Positions 26,101-38,151 of a stretch of DNA of 64,000 bases are shown one piece after another. Position 1 is the stretch's first letter. Each line of letters opens with the position of its first letter. The DNA is taken from NCBI GenBank assembly GCA_008360975.2, contig CM039180.1:14909122-14973121 (forward strand), given 5' to 3'. Origin of the DNA: Lichenostomus cassidix (taxonomy: Eukaryota; Chordata; Aves; Passeriformes; Meliphagidae). Below the pieces are notes generated by a model. That model saw nothing but the letters and a program-made list of their open reading frames with translations. It was not told where the DNA came from and made no database searches. Both the position numbers and the translations under genes were made by a program.

Positions 26101-29100
26101 TGTGTTTGCTTAGCTAAAATTGCATCCTTTAACCCTTTAGCCATGCACACAGCTCTCTGCCATCAATAGCCCAACCATTGGTGTGTACATAGTTCACTTC
26201 TCTACATTAATTTATATGTAAACAAAAGAAGTTAAAGAGGTCATAAGTCTGAAAAGATATGATTAAAAATATATGTACTTCCTCACTCACCTCCTTACAT
26301 CACAGGAAGTGAAGTTAATTCCGAATCACCCCAGCCTAGCCAGTAATCAGGTTTCAGAAATACCTTGTAGAAGCTCAGTTTACCTTTGTGCCCGTAACAG
26401 AAAACTCCTGAAGACAGAGAAACTTTCATCATGCATAAATGACTAACAATTTCATCAAAATAAATGGAGGGCTTCAAAGCAGGGTGGAAAAATGGAGGGA
26501 AATTCCATCCTATTAAGATAGGACGTAATTATCTTGTACAGGAAATAAGCACTGTATTTTTAGCAGGTGACCAGTCAGATAGAATCAGTATAGGGTTATG
26601 ATTGTGTAATGATTTCTCATCAAATTGCAGCCTATCTCCCCAGAGAGATGACAGATCTTAGTATTTTCTTATAATTATTTTTCTGTGTAGGCTCTTAATT
26701 GGGAAATGGAAACATGAGAGCTCCCAAAGCAGGCTGCATTTCATAGACTATTACCATTCATATTTCATCTTTTGCAAGTAATTCAAACATTCATACTCAT
26801 ACTGGTATGTTACTATACTGAGTTAGTACCATTATAAAATTTCAGTAATACCAGAGTCTTCCAACCTTCAGACTTAGGAATTCTCTGCTCATTCTGATTT
26901 ATGACCACTGCATTCCAAGAGCCAATATACAGTGCTCCTTTTGAAACCAACCTATGCTATTTACATATCAAATAGATAAAAAATCTGGATTGCTGTAAAC
27001 AGTAAATTTACATCCAAGCTGAAAACACAGTATTATGATTAACAGATATAAACTGAACTTGCAAATGGATATGAACATATTTAAAGAAAGTATTAAAATC
27101 ATAGGTAAAATAACAATATTTAAAGGCGATTGGGACAAAATTAAATAATGCATCCTGATAAAATATTTCTGGCAATAGATTACTGGTAGACAACATTTTA
27201 AACCTTGCTCTGTAAAGGGGATGAAAATCAACCAACGACCACTGTATGTAGGTAGATGTTTGGGTTTGATGACCAAAACATTGTCATGCAACATGGAACC
27301 TAAAGGCATCAGTGCAACATAAACCAACCACAGAGCAGATTCTAAATTTCAGCTGCATTCACTCAGTAATAAAACAGAAATATTCAGTAATATTTTTATC
27401 TATTTATGGGATAAGATATTCTAGGGCCCTTTTTATCATGATTGGAAGTGTTTTTCCCTAGCCAATCTGAATGTGATCAAACTGTTCTTTCAAAGAAGAA
27501 AGTGTTTCGCTCAAGTGTAGTTAACTCTGAAACCTAAAGACAGCAAAGTTATAAGCAGTGCTCACTCCTTAACTTCTGACCACTTTACCTGGCAGGTAAT
27601 ACCCTGGCTGCAGGACAGTTAATTTTTAACTCAACAACTATGTACTGAAAATAGAGTTAAAGATCCAATCTTTCTTTGTATATGAATATGCTGCTTCTCT
27701 TCTAAATATGTACTGTGCTTGTTCTGACTACAGCATTAAGTATTAAACATGTTCATCAATTATTAATATAAGCTTATTATCTTTCATTTTAAAAGTATAT
27801 TTAGCCATTTCTTCTGAAGATTTCTAGCAATTGATTCTAAAAATGTGATGGAATGCATGTCATTCCAAAACTAAGACAAGGATGTATTAACTTCAGTTTT
27901 ATGCATATCTTTGGTTAATGAAACTTGCTACTTCTAAGCATTCCTATATGCAGTATAATAGTATGCAAACATTTTAAATGAAATCTACTGATCATAAAAT
28001 CTATTTTGTGATGCCCAATTCTGTATGTATCGTGTAATAATGGATAATGGATTTTATAATGTATTTCACTGTGGAAGTCATTCATAAGAAAATTACAGGA
28101 AAATTACTCCTCAACAAACACCAAATATCCCAAACATTTCGGAGTTCTATTCAGGGCTTTTCCCCTAAGCCACAAAATTTGCCCCCATCTTCTTAGAAAG
28201 GTCCTGCTGCCCTAAGCCCTGCATAAATTCAGGGAGCATCCCCTGTCCCCCATGCTGGGAAAAGCCCAGCTCCCTTGTTGCCATGTCCCTGCTCACTAAC
28301 TCCCAGCTCCTTCCCCAGTCACATTTTTTATGACAGCCCTGAGGCAAATCCAGAGAGAGTGAAGGAACACCCTTCCACCTGGGGGGCTGGTCCACATAAT
28401 CTAGCTTTTTTTTCCCCATCAGAATTTAAATAATTTATGTTTTCAATTTTTTATAACTTCAGCAGTGAGAGGCAGTGTTGGGAACCAACCCCCTCTACTT
28501 CAGCCCTTGTTTGCAGGGGTCACAGCAGACATTGCTGAGCTGTCAGTGTAAATTACAGCTGGCAGCACGTCAGTGCAGAAGGCTTAAATGCATGTGCAAT
28601 TTCAAATACATAAATAATCTCTCTGACTTTACTGAAACACCAGAAAACCTTCACCTAATATTCTTTCGTAACTTCTCAGGAGTATTTGAGAAGCAGCACT
28701 TTGATCTTTATTAGCTGTCAAGTCCATGATGAGGCTAAGTATGTTCCTCAGCGGGTTGTGGAGACAGGCCTGGAAGCAGCTACATCCTTCTGGAGTTTTA
28801 TCTGGACATTTAAAAACCAGAGATGACTTGCAGCATTTCCCTTAAGTGTGTATTATTGCAGCCTTTTGGGAAGAAGAACAATCCTAATGCTTTGTTGATG
28901 ACCAAGGGCTGAGGAGCTCCTACCAAGGCACTGCACCCATACTATGCCCTGGTTTACATGCAAACCCACGAACCAGGAGATGTGTCCCACCTTTTTCCTT
29001 CCAGACAGAAGAAACATGTTTGCATAAAGCATTTTGTGCAGAAATTCAGGCAGTGCAGATCTCTTCAGCAGCTGACAGTCCCCCTGCATGACCCGGAGCA

Positions 29101-29302
29101 AGGGAGGGTTCCTGTCACCATACACGCAGGGATATGGGACTCACCCTAAGTGACACTCACAAGCCTGCTCCTGACTAGAAGGCAGCGCCAGGAGTTTCTC
29201 TCCCTTTGACTAAAAATGCCAGCAATTTCAGCGTGACACAGAGCTGGCCTGGCTGATGGTCTAACATCTAAATCATGGGTCAAAGATAAGATAAACACAT
29301 AC

Positions 29303-29941
29303 CGGTGTAGTCCTCGTGGCACTCGCAAGTGTAGCCTCCCTCTCGGCTCCGGCACAGCCCGTTGCTCCCGCAAGGGTTGGAGTAGCACAGATCAATTTCT
29401 GTCTCACAGTAGTCCCCCGTGAAGCCAGGGGGGCAGCGGCAGCGCAGCCCGTTGATGGGGTGGATGGGGCGGAACAGGACGGTGTTGGAGCTGATGAACG
29501 GCGCTGAGCTGTCAAACTTCAGCACAGAGACACACTTCATGTAATTCTCACAGGGCTCCCGCAAGCAGATGTTGTCGTCGAAGGGCAGCACCCTCTGCGT
29601 CGAAATCATGGTCAGCAGTGTCCTGTTGAGGTAGATCTGCTCCTGCAGGTCCTCAGAGGGGAAGAACTTGTTTCGAATGCCACCAGGGAGCAAGGCTGAG
29701 AAGGTCACATTCAGGATATTGGAGCTGACATCTGTGTCGTTTTGGATGTTGAAAACAAAGATGCCGTCCTTGGCCGTGGAGAGCACAGTCGCCACCCCCT
29801 CCACAAACAGGGACAGGAGGGGAGACAGGAACCTCTCCTGGGACATGTTCTCCAGGCGCACGGTGATGCTGTTGGTGAGCATGTCGTCCGTGATGATGGT
29901 GACACGCAGGGTGCAGACCGCAGTGACACTGTGAACGCCAT
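29303..29941 (-). CDS. CELSR1: CELSR1 coding exon (probably exon 2): cadherin end, juxta-cadherin region, EGF1, most of EGF2
   Basis: This exon is 639 bp and holds 212 whole codons plus a 2-base start and a 1-base end (phase 1 in, phase 1 out). The acceptor is a pyrimidine tract ending CCCTTCAG just right of 29941. The donor is GTATGT at 29302-29297. Residues about 1-19 (GVHSVTAV...TIITDD) finish the last cadherin repeat. Residues 20 to about 115 (MLTNSITVRLENMSQERF onward) are the CELSR-specific region between cadherins and EGFs, which I believe is the part called the Flamingo box. EGF1 starts at CLREPCENYMKC, has a long loop, and closes at CPPGFTGDYCE. EGF2 starts at DLCYSNPC and continues into the next exon. 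N-glycosylation sequons are visible at NMS, NDT, NVT and NRT. CYSNPC fits the O-glucosylation consensus C-x-S-x-P-C. The exon is clearly more GC-rich than its surroundings. No frameshift or stop was seen. Confidence 0.97.
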
Positions 29942-31730
29942 CTGAAGGGAAGAGAGAAAGGGAACAGCCTTGTCAGAGAGCAGGCGTCAACCTACACACA
30001 AGGAGGCTCCCACAGTCTCTGAAAATAAAACAGACCTGCAAGGCAGTTCTGGGCACCAGGATGGGAGAGGAAAATGTATGCAGCTTCTGCAGGGATTATC
30101 AATGCCTTTACTCAGGAAAACAAAATAAAATTTCTTAAGGACTGTAACACAAAGGACCTGAGACATCTCAAAGAGGCCAGAACACCTGGAGAAGATTCCA
30201 GGCAAATAACTAGCAAGGGTTAGTGTGGAAACAGTCTGAGGACCCTATGATGGCCAAGGGGAAGCCAAGAGGAAGGGGTTGCTCATCATAGACTGCTTGT
30301 CTACAACTGGTGCTGGGAAGCTGTTTATCACAGCACAATACCAAAATTATCTTCTTCAGGTGTGGTCTCAGGCTTAAGGAGCTAGAACTCTGCACAGACA
30401 GAGAATTGTGACCAGAGTTTCAGATATAAGCCATCTAAGGAAACAAGTCTTCACATTTGAATGCTGGAACTTCTTCATTCCTTACATGTAACTTCTTCAA
30501 AATATTTTATTAATATTAGAAGAAAATTAAATTAAATATGCCTGCAGTGAAAAGCAGACATTTAAAAACTGTTCAATTTAGCCTTCCTTCAAGGCATTTC
30601 TGACACTGCTGTGGCTGTTCGGCAATGAAATCTGTAATTATAAAAATATAGCACTAATACCTGACACTGGACTGAGAGATGCCACTGTAAAATTTCAGTA
30701 CACCCTGAGGCTTACAGTAGTGCTGCAAATGTACAAGCTCTAGATTATTCTGTCATTATGGAAAATAATTATGACAGTGAGTGCTACATTTAATCCAACT
30801 TCAATGCAAGTGTGGAATGGGAAGTTGAATCATCACTGAAATCAAATCACTTTCTTTAAATCTGTCTCCTTGATAACATTAGGGACTCATTAAAATACAG
30901 ATCACATTACAGAAAATATGGTTAGTATTAGAGCAGCATCTAGAAATCCCAGAAGAGATCAAGCGTGGCTTCTGGTAGGAAATGTTGCTTCTGAAAGATG
31001 TCACAGTGCAAACAAACAACTATAAATGGGCATGGGTTCATCTCATGAGAGAGATTAACTGGTTTGAGCAGCCAACATCAGGCCCAGAGTGGGGTTAAGT
31101 ACTGAGCTCAGTTCCCCTAGGTCCCAGCTCAGTGCCACAGTCTTGGTCTGACGTATCTCAGAAATAATCCTTACAAAACTAACTTGCTACTAGCCTGATT
31201 TCAATTAAATTACAAGGTAAGAGCAGAAATGGATTTTGAATCACATCAATGTAAAACTGCATCAGGAACTGCATTTGAATCAATCTTAACTCAGGGTGAG
31301 ATCAAAATTCTAACAGCATAGACTGGTAAATGTCATTTTGCTAAGGTTTGTTATCTCAATGTGTAACTTTATGACCCATTATGGTCATGCAGAAATAGAA
31401 CAGAAAAACCAGAATGATTTCTTTCCTACTCGCTGTCACCACTTCATCTCAAGTGTGGTTTTGTTTCAAAAAGAAATATATTGTTGGAAAATTTTTCCTC
31501 CAGTATTACAGCAGCAATATAGTAAATTACAGCAACATAATTAACAAAATGGCTTTTGACTCTCTCCTCCAATCAGGTTGTCTGTAAAAGCTCAGCTGTT
31601 GACTCTTTTCCCCCACCGAAGCAGCTTTTATGCAAACAGAAAAATCCTTTCTCCTGTGTGCTACTTTAACTGCTGCCTGGCTAAAACCAGTCAGGAGAGG
31701 TCATTGTCTGGGGTGATCTGTTTGACTTCT

Positions 31731-32006
31731 CCCAGGTAACGAGTGACAAGAGAAAATGGCCTCAGGTTGCTCCAGAGGAGCCTTAGATTTAGTATGAGGA
31801 AAAATTTCTTCACCAAAAGGATGGTCAGGCATTGGAACAGGCCGCCCAGGAAGTGGTGGAGTCACCACTCCTGGAGGTATTTAAAAGATGTGTAGATGTG
31901 GCCCTTAGAGACATGGTTAAATGGTGGCCTTGGCACTGCTGGGTTAATGGTTGGACTTGATGATCTTAAAGGTCTTTTCCAAACTAAACAATTTTATGAT
32001 TCTATG
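31731..32006 (+). mobile_element. CR1 LINE 3' fragment
   Basis: This is a plus-orientation CR1 3' segment with GAGTGACAAGAGAAAATGGC, GGATGGTCAGGCATTGGAAC, GGAAGTGGTGGAGTCACCAC and GGTTGGACTTGATGATCTTA, ending TATGATTCTATG. It is the best preserved CR1 copy in the window, and the only one I recognised in the large upstream intron. Confidence 0.95.
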
Positions 32007-33689
32007 TGCTCATCACAGAAGTTCACATACTAGCTTTCATTTTCTCCCAGGTTTGCAAAAATCTTTATCTTCTCTTCCTCAGGCTCATTCTAGAAACGTG
32101 AAGTCTCAGCTTCCATCAAGACCCAAAGCAACCTTTACAAGTGATTGGCAGCCAAAATCCTTGTTGCAAACTCCTCCTATGTGGTCTGTGGATTTCTGGC
32201 CAACAGCAATATAGGATACCAGTATTTTCATAAATGACATCCTCAGACTAATTAACCCATGTCTATCAATTGCATAGCTCATTGCCCTGAAAGGCCAGAA
32301 CAAACTATTCACTTTTTTTTTTCCTAAACCAATTGACATTTGGCTGTTTGTCCCATAGGGTGCCTGAACTATTTTGCTATTTGTTGCACAATATGCTACA
32401 GAAGTTCTCTCATACCAGCCAGAATGCTGGACAATGGGTCCCTTTTAAAAGAAAACACTATGATCTATAGCCCATGGTATGTATAGTAAGAAGACAAAAT
32501 ACGATCCACTGTCTGACAATGCAGTAGAGTCTACAAACTGTCATAATCAATATCAACTGTCACAATACTCAAGAGCTTCCCAGCATTCACAACAGCTATT
32601 CTGACACAGTTAATAAATCACTGGAAAAAGCCTGGTGTCAGATACCACACAGCCTCCTTGTTCCATGGGCAACACAAAAGAAAACTGGGCACAGACATAT
32701 AGCTGCAAAATGAAGTTGTGTTTTAAAAGCCAACTCATCTTTGTGCAACCCTGTTGCAGAGCATTAAAATAAAAAGAGACTAAAAAAGGAGCAGAGCATG
32801 TGTACCACAGGCAACAAAAGAATGGCACAGCTATAGAGCTGGCTGGACAAGCACCTCTTTCATATCACCAGTGAGGCTGAGAGCAGAATCACAGGATCTG
32901 ATCATCTATTCATTCAGAAACTCAAGGAAAGTTGAAACAATCTGTGGTTTTATGAGACCAAATTAGTGTCTATTCTACTTTCAACAGACAACATTCACTT
33001 TGAGGGCTGGAACAAGTGCAATAAAGAAAGTGGAATTTCTTGTCTTTTTTGGGAAATGAATTAAGCCCTAAATAGCCAGTAATGTATGTGTTTTGAGATT
33101 TACAAGTGAAATACTCTATGGCTGTTTAAAATGTTTAATGCCAGAAATGCCAGGAAGTACTATTTTATGGAGTGGCAATACTTCATGGCCAGTGTTTGAT
33201 ATGCCCACCAAAAGCAGCTACCAATCTGCTAGAAAGACTCAAAAAATCTTAGTTTTCGAAGTTCTTACAATACAGCTATAAGAAGCCTATATCATGTTGT
33301 GGCAGGTGCAAGATGATTTCAGTCAGGGGTGTGAAACAACCTTCAAGTTGCTACACCAGAAAACTCTGGCTACACTTTTCCTCTTTGGAGCAGACCTTGG
33401 CACAGATGAATGCACACACATCCACCAGGCTGAGCTGTCACCAGCTCTCACAGCCATCATGTGCTGGGTGCAGGAGTCTTCCTGAAGGAGCTCTAAACAC
33501 TCAGATCATGCTGGCAGATGGGATGTGCAGCCATCCTGCTAAGAGTGATTTGAGCAGACAGCCTGGATCTTAGCAGCCCAAGCCACACGGGTAGCCTGAG
33601 GAAAGGGAAATGCAGGACAGAACAAGGGGGGAAAAAAAGGATTCAACCAATCCTTTTGTTGTCTTGGCTCCTAAGTCCCTGTACCAATG

Positions 33690-33795
33690 GCTTTTGTCAC
33701 TTTGTCCTCAAGTTTCTCTTCAATAAAAGAGGGATAATAGCACTTAACATGTACACTGTGAAGCAGTGGGTACAGATGATGAAATGCTGAGACAC
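33690..33795 (+). mobile_element. Possible MIR-type SINE relic
   Basis: The sequence runs through a TCCTCAAGTTTCTCTTCAAT-like stretch, then AGAGGGATAATAGCACTTAA, then TGTGAAGCAGTG. This resembles the 3' half of MIR (a cytosine-tail phrase, then GGGATAATAGCACTT, then a TGTGAAG-like end). The match is by eye, short and degraded. It could be chance or another ancient repeat. Confidence 0.35.
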
Positions 33796-36700
33796 TGGGG
33801 TAACAAAAGAAACACAAATGCCCTTAAGAAATCATAAAAATTCTTTTAAAAGTTGTTGCAGCCAAGTTCATAAAAAACAAGGTGGAAAGATTAAAATAAG
33901 ACTCTTAAGGTCTCACAGGCCAGTGAATGAACAAAGAGAATTCTGAACAGCCTGGTGGCTACACTAGAAATGTGTTTATTACAAATGTGGTCCCTGCACA
34001 CAGAATTTCCATCCTGGCAATATTATTCTATGTATAATTTCCAGAAAAGGACTTTGGAAAAGGTGGAAATCAAAGCAGACTGTTCTCTTTTGGGTCATTG
34101 TCATTGCTGAAGAGGATACTTAAAACTAGCATTACTTATCTTCATCATTCATCAAATTAATGGAAAGATCTAATAGCAAACACATACATTGATACATTAC
34201 AACGAAAAGAGAAGACAAGAAAGGTTGGTGAAAGCTTGACACTCTCTAAAATACATTAATAACTAGAAAATTGACTAAATAGGCATTGTTTCGTTATTAC
34301 CTTTACTTTACAACAAACCTTATCAAATCTGATACTTTAATCTCAGCTTTCTATCTTCTGGCAGTCCATAAACCAAAGAATTTTATTATCTAGAAATGTA
34401 AACACAGCAAAGTTTAACTGAAATGCGTATTTGGCAATGGCAGCACCTGGCCAGAAAGGTTCTTTTGTTTGTTTTTTAAGTTTGCAGAAATAAAATAATT
34501 AACACTTTTTTTGCTTATTACATACAAAGGTCTTAGTTCCAGTTTTGAAAGCTGCATATTTTATACAAATGCTTTAGCACCAGAGCTATCTTTCACAGAT
34601 ACACCAACCCAAACCCATTCTAATTTTGCTTTATAACACATCTGGAAATAACAGATGTCAGAGTTTACGACAGCCATACAAAATGCTTGACAAGCAATCC
34701 ATGGGTTGAACTAACCTCTTGCTCTTCCCAGCCCATAAGCAGAAGCCATGGCCATGGGTAGCAGCCATTGCTTGGTAACAGGCCTTGGAATAATCAAAGC
34801 TCCATCCCCATTGCTTCCAGCCAAGTCTTTACATATGGGAGTTAATACACACCTAGTCCAGCACTAAGCCTGGAATTATTGAGGAGGATGCCATGCTTTT
34901 AGCGTCCTCTCCACTGCTTGGGCAGCAGTAGCACATTAGTAGCACCAGGTCACAGAAATGACTACTTCAGGCAGTGCTTGGCTATCTGAGCAGGGCTGGC
35001 ACCCAAACCACACTTCCCGCTGAGCAAACAGCAGTAAAAAATCAGCAGATATCAATAAAAGTGAGACAGAGTCACAGTCCTGCACTAAGCTTTAGTTTGC
35101 CTCAGAGATCTGCAGGCATTGCAGGGCTGAGTTCTTTCCTTGCATTGTGCTTCTACCACCATGGAAGCAGATTTAAAATGCACAAAGCATCAATGTGTTA
35201 ATATCATCCCTTCCAAACCATTACTGAAGCACTACAAAGCTTCACTTCCAAGAGAAGAAATAACGAGTCTATGAACACCCATAAGAAAAACTCCTTAAAG
35301 TATCTTCGATGTTACGGAAAAGTTCAGGATCTTATAATGCAAAGAAAATATCCCAAAAGAAAATAAACTTTTCTTTTCTGCACAGAAAATGGCAGGTGGA
35401 AACCTAAGTAAGATTTGTTGCTGAAACAGCAGGAAAACATTACCAGAAAGGGAAAGGAAAATGAGTATAACTGTGAATTTACAGATATCCCATCTCAGGA
35501 TTTTTCCAGTTAGCAAGCAACCTCACTGAGGAAGTGTTTCAGGATAGAAAGTGTTTATGTGACCCCAGTTTTAGTGTCCCCTCAGGGCACCTTGGAAAAC
35601 AAAGCAGGGGCTGGTTTTGGTCTTAGTTTTCTGAAAGATGAGAGCAAATGGCCAGTGGCAAATGTCCTCTCTGCATCCCCAGAGAGTCTCTGCTTTGTGG
35701 CAGGAACAGATCAAAGTGTTAAGGTGTCTTTTGCTAGAGAAAAGTGATCTTAAATGGTGCAAAAACAGAAAAGCAACATCCATAAGAAACACATCACTTT
35801 CCTTTTGAAAACATAAACATATTGTGTATAACATCCTATCATTTCTTAGACAAGCACTAATGAATTCTGTCAAAGCTCCCTTTCCTTGGAATCGGAAACA
35901 GTGCTGATGAGCAATTCTGTCTTTATGTCAGGTTGGATGCAATGACATGGAGATGACTGTCCTTGGCTACATGAAGCTTATGTTATTGATTTTGTCCCTT
36001 TGTCTCAGGCTGCCAGTCAGCTCCCCACGTTTTAGGAGCGCTGACTGCCAACACAAGTTGTGGGCTTTGGAAACAATACATAAAAATAACTATCTATTAT
36101 TCACACAATGCCAAAGGTTCACATTGGAACCACTGCTCTGTAGAATGTCAAAGTCCAGGTCTGCTCCAAAGCCCATTACACCAACAGGAAGATTCCCACT
36201 GACTTCAGCGGGCTTCAGGCTCTGCCAAAATTGGGACTAGAGCCTAATTCCCTGAGTCATTGCCAGCACACTCACACAGAGCTTTACTCCCGACCCTGCA
36301 ACCCCAAACAAGAGCAGTCTGCCCAGGAAATGGCTCAGGGTTGAAAAATCAGGATGGCAGAGCAGAAAGCAAAACATGAGAGCAAGCATGTGGACACTAG
36401 AAACATGCCTCATGGACTGCACCTCCTGATTTGTAAAGGTGGCAAGGGTTTTCCTAAAATCAGATGTCTGAATCTGTAGCTCAACATCTCTCAACTTCCA
36501 GGAAGGATGAGCTGCTGCAGCCACGCTTTGGCAGATGCTCAGTTTTGAAAACACTGATCTGCTTTTTTTGATCTGCTGGCCAATATTGCCCAGCATCCTT
36601 TGGAGGAAAGAGGGTTTGGAACAGCCACAGGAAGAGAGAAGACAAAGATGTGTTACCTGGTATTGTGGGGGTATTTTAGATTACAGAGTGAGGTAAAACA

Positions 36701-38004
36701 GGAGGCAGTTGAGGCACATGGTGTATGCAAGTACCTTGGCATACCCAGTCCTGACTCAGCTGCAAGGAAGGGGAAAATCCTGGGTAAGAGATGTCTTTTG
36801 GGGAAAAGAAGGTATCTGGGCTTAACCAGAGCAAGGCTGGCAGATGGATGGAAGACAAACAATATTCCACACTGGCAGAGTGGGTGCCAATGAGTGACTG
36901 TGCCAGTGACCAGCTCTCCTTAAACCAGTATTAACCACACAGCTTCCAGCACCCTCCTGCTGCCACAGCAGCAACTCAGAGCACCCCAGGGCACTCTTAA
37001 CTTCAAGTCAAACCTTAATGTACTTCTTTTTGCAAGGAAGATGAATATCTGGGACACCTGGGGAAAATGGGCAGTGGGACTTGGGGCTCTCACCCCACAG
37101 TTCCCTTGGCAGTAGCCATAGCAGTACCAGCTAAATCAAACAGCTAAAAATACCCAAACTGTGGGAGGGTAAATTGTGCATAAAGCAACTGTGAATTCCC
37201 GGTGTGCATAAGAGAAAAAAACAAACCAATTTTGGCACCATTATCTTTAATATAGCCTGTGCTGTTCAAGATTATTTACTTTGTACACAATACTGAAAAG
37301 AAAAAGGGCATATTTTTCAGTCTGCAGCTTGAACAGGGGATTAAGAACAAATTGATGCCAACTGGATTGCTCAACATTGTATAAGATTGCTTTTCTGAAA
37401 CCAGCACCTGCAAGCTGAGAATTTTGAAATGCTAATTGAGTTGATAACACTAGTCTGGGGGAACATTTCCGGAGGGTAGGAGGTAAAGCAAGCTGGATCT
37501 GCTGGCAGAAATAAGCACTCTTGAATTCTAAATGCAGCAAGGCTGAAGATACACCTAATTTCTTTGAACACCCTCCCACAGTATCACTTCTTGCTCTTCA
37601 GGTACCTGGTGCTCATGGGCTACAGCTGCTGTAGGGGATGAGATGCAGGGGATGCTGACAGGGATGCAGGTGCAACAAGTTGAACAAGGAAACAAGCCCC
37701 TGTCCTGAGCAGAAAGCACAAGTAGAAAAGATGCAGGATCCTTAGAGGGAAGAAGGGTATGTGGGAAGATAGCATGAGCATGCTAACAACCAGCTCCTTA
37801 CAGATTATTTAACTGATGAAGAGATTTTCCTTTTAGCTAAAATGCAAAGCAATTTTTCTTCTGGGCTCTGCACACCTCCCTGTACCTCAGCTGGTTTTCC
37901 TTGTTAGCAAGGACTGGCCAGACTCCCCTACCCAGCTGTGCTCAGCACACCTAGCAGGGCTGCTCCCCACCTGCCTTCCTGGTAGCACATCCTGACAGGA
38001 TCCT

Positions 38005-38151
38005 GGCCACACCATCCCCTGGTGGGTGCACAGCCCAGGAGCCCCTGCCCTGCTCTGGGCCACACCATCCCCTGGTGGGTGCACAGGCAAGGAACCCTGC
38101 CCTGCTTTGGGCCACACCATCCCCTGGTGGGTGCACAGGCAAGGAGCCACC
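38005..38151. repeat. Minisatellite, about 52-bp unit, just under 3 copies
   Basis: Units start at 38005, 38058 and 38110 with the shared core GGCCACACCATCCCCTGGTG, continuing GGTGCACAG. Periods are 53 and 52 bp, and the second and third copies are nearly identical (both carry GCACAGGCAAGGA). The repeat creates a repetitive minus-strand open frame, which is a by-product of the repeat and not a gene. Confidence 0.93.

Larger units (their letters stand above)
9996..29302 (-). other. CELSR1: CELSR1 intron between exons 29941-29303 and 9995-9773
   Basis: This is a complete intron of 19307 bp with a GTATGT donor at 29302 and a TTGCAG acceptor at 9996. It contains three CR1 fragments (11168-11458, 18404-18472, 23079-23139), an ACAA repeat, a short CA repeat, a 20-base T-run and a GATA-type inverted repeat at 13849-13881. 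The rest is AT-rich unique-looking sequence, most strongly at 20400-21100, 22000-22350 and 26960-28100. I saw no extra CELSR1 exon on the minus strand and no RNA gene. Confidence 0.9.
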
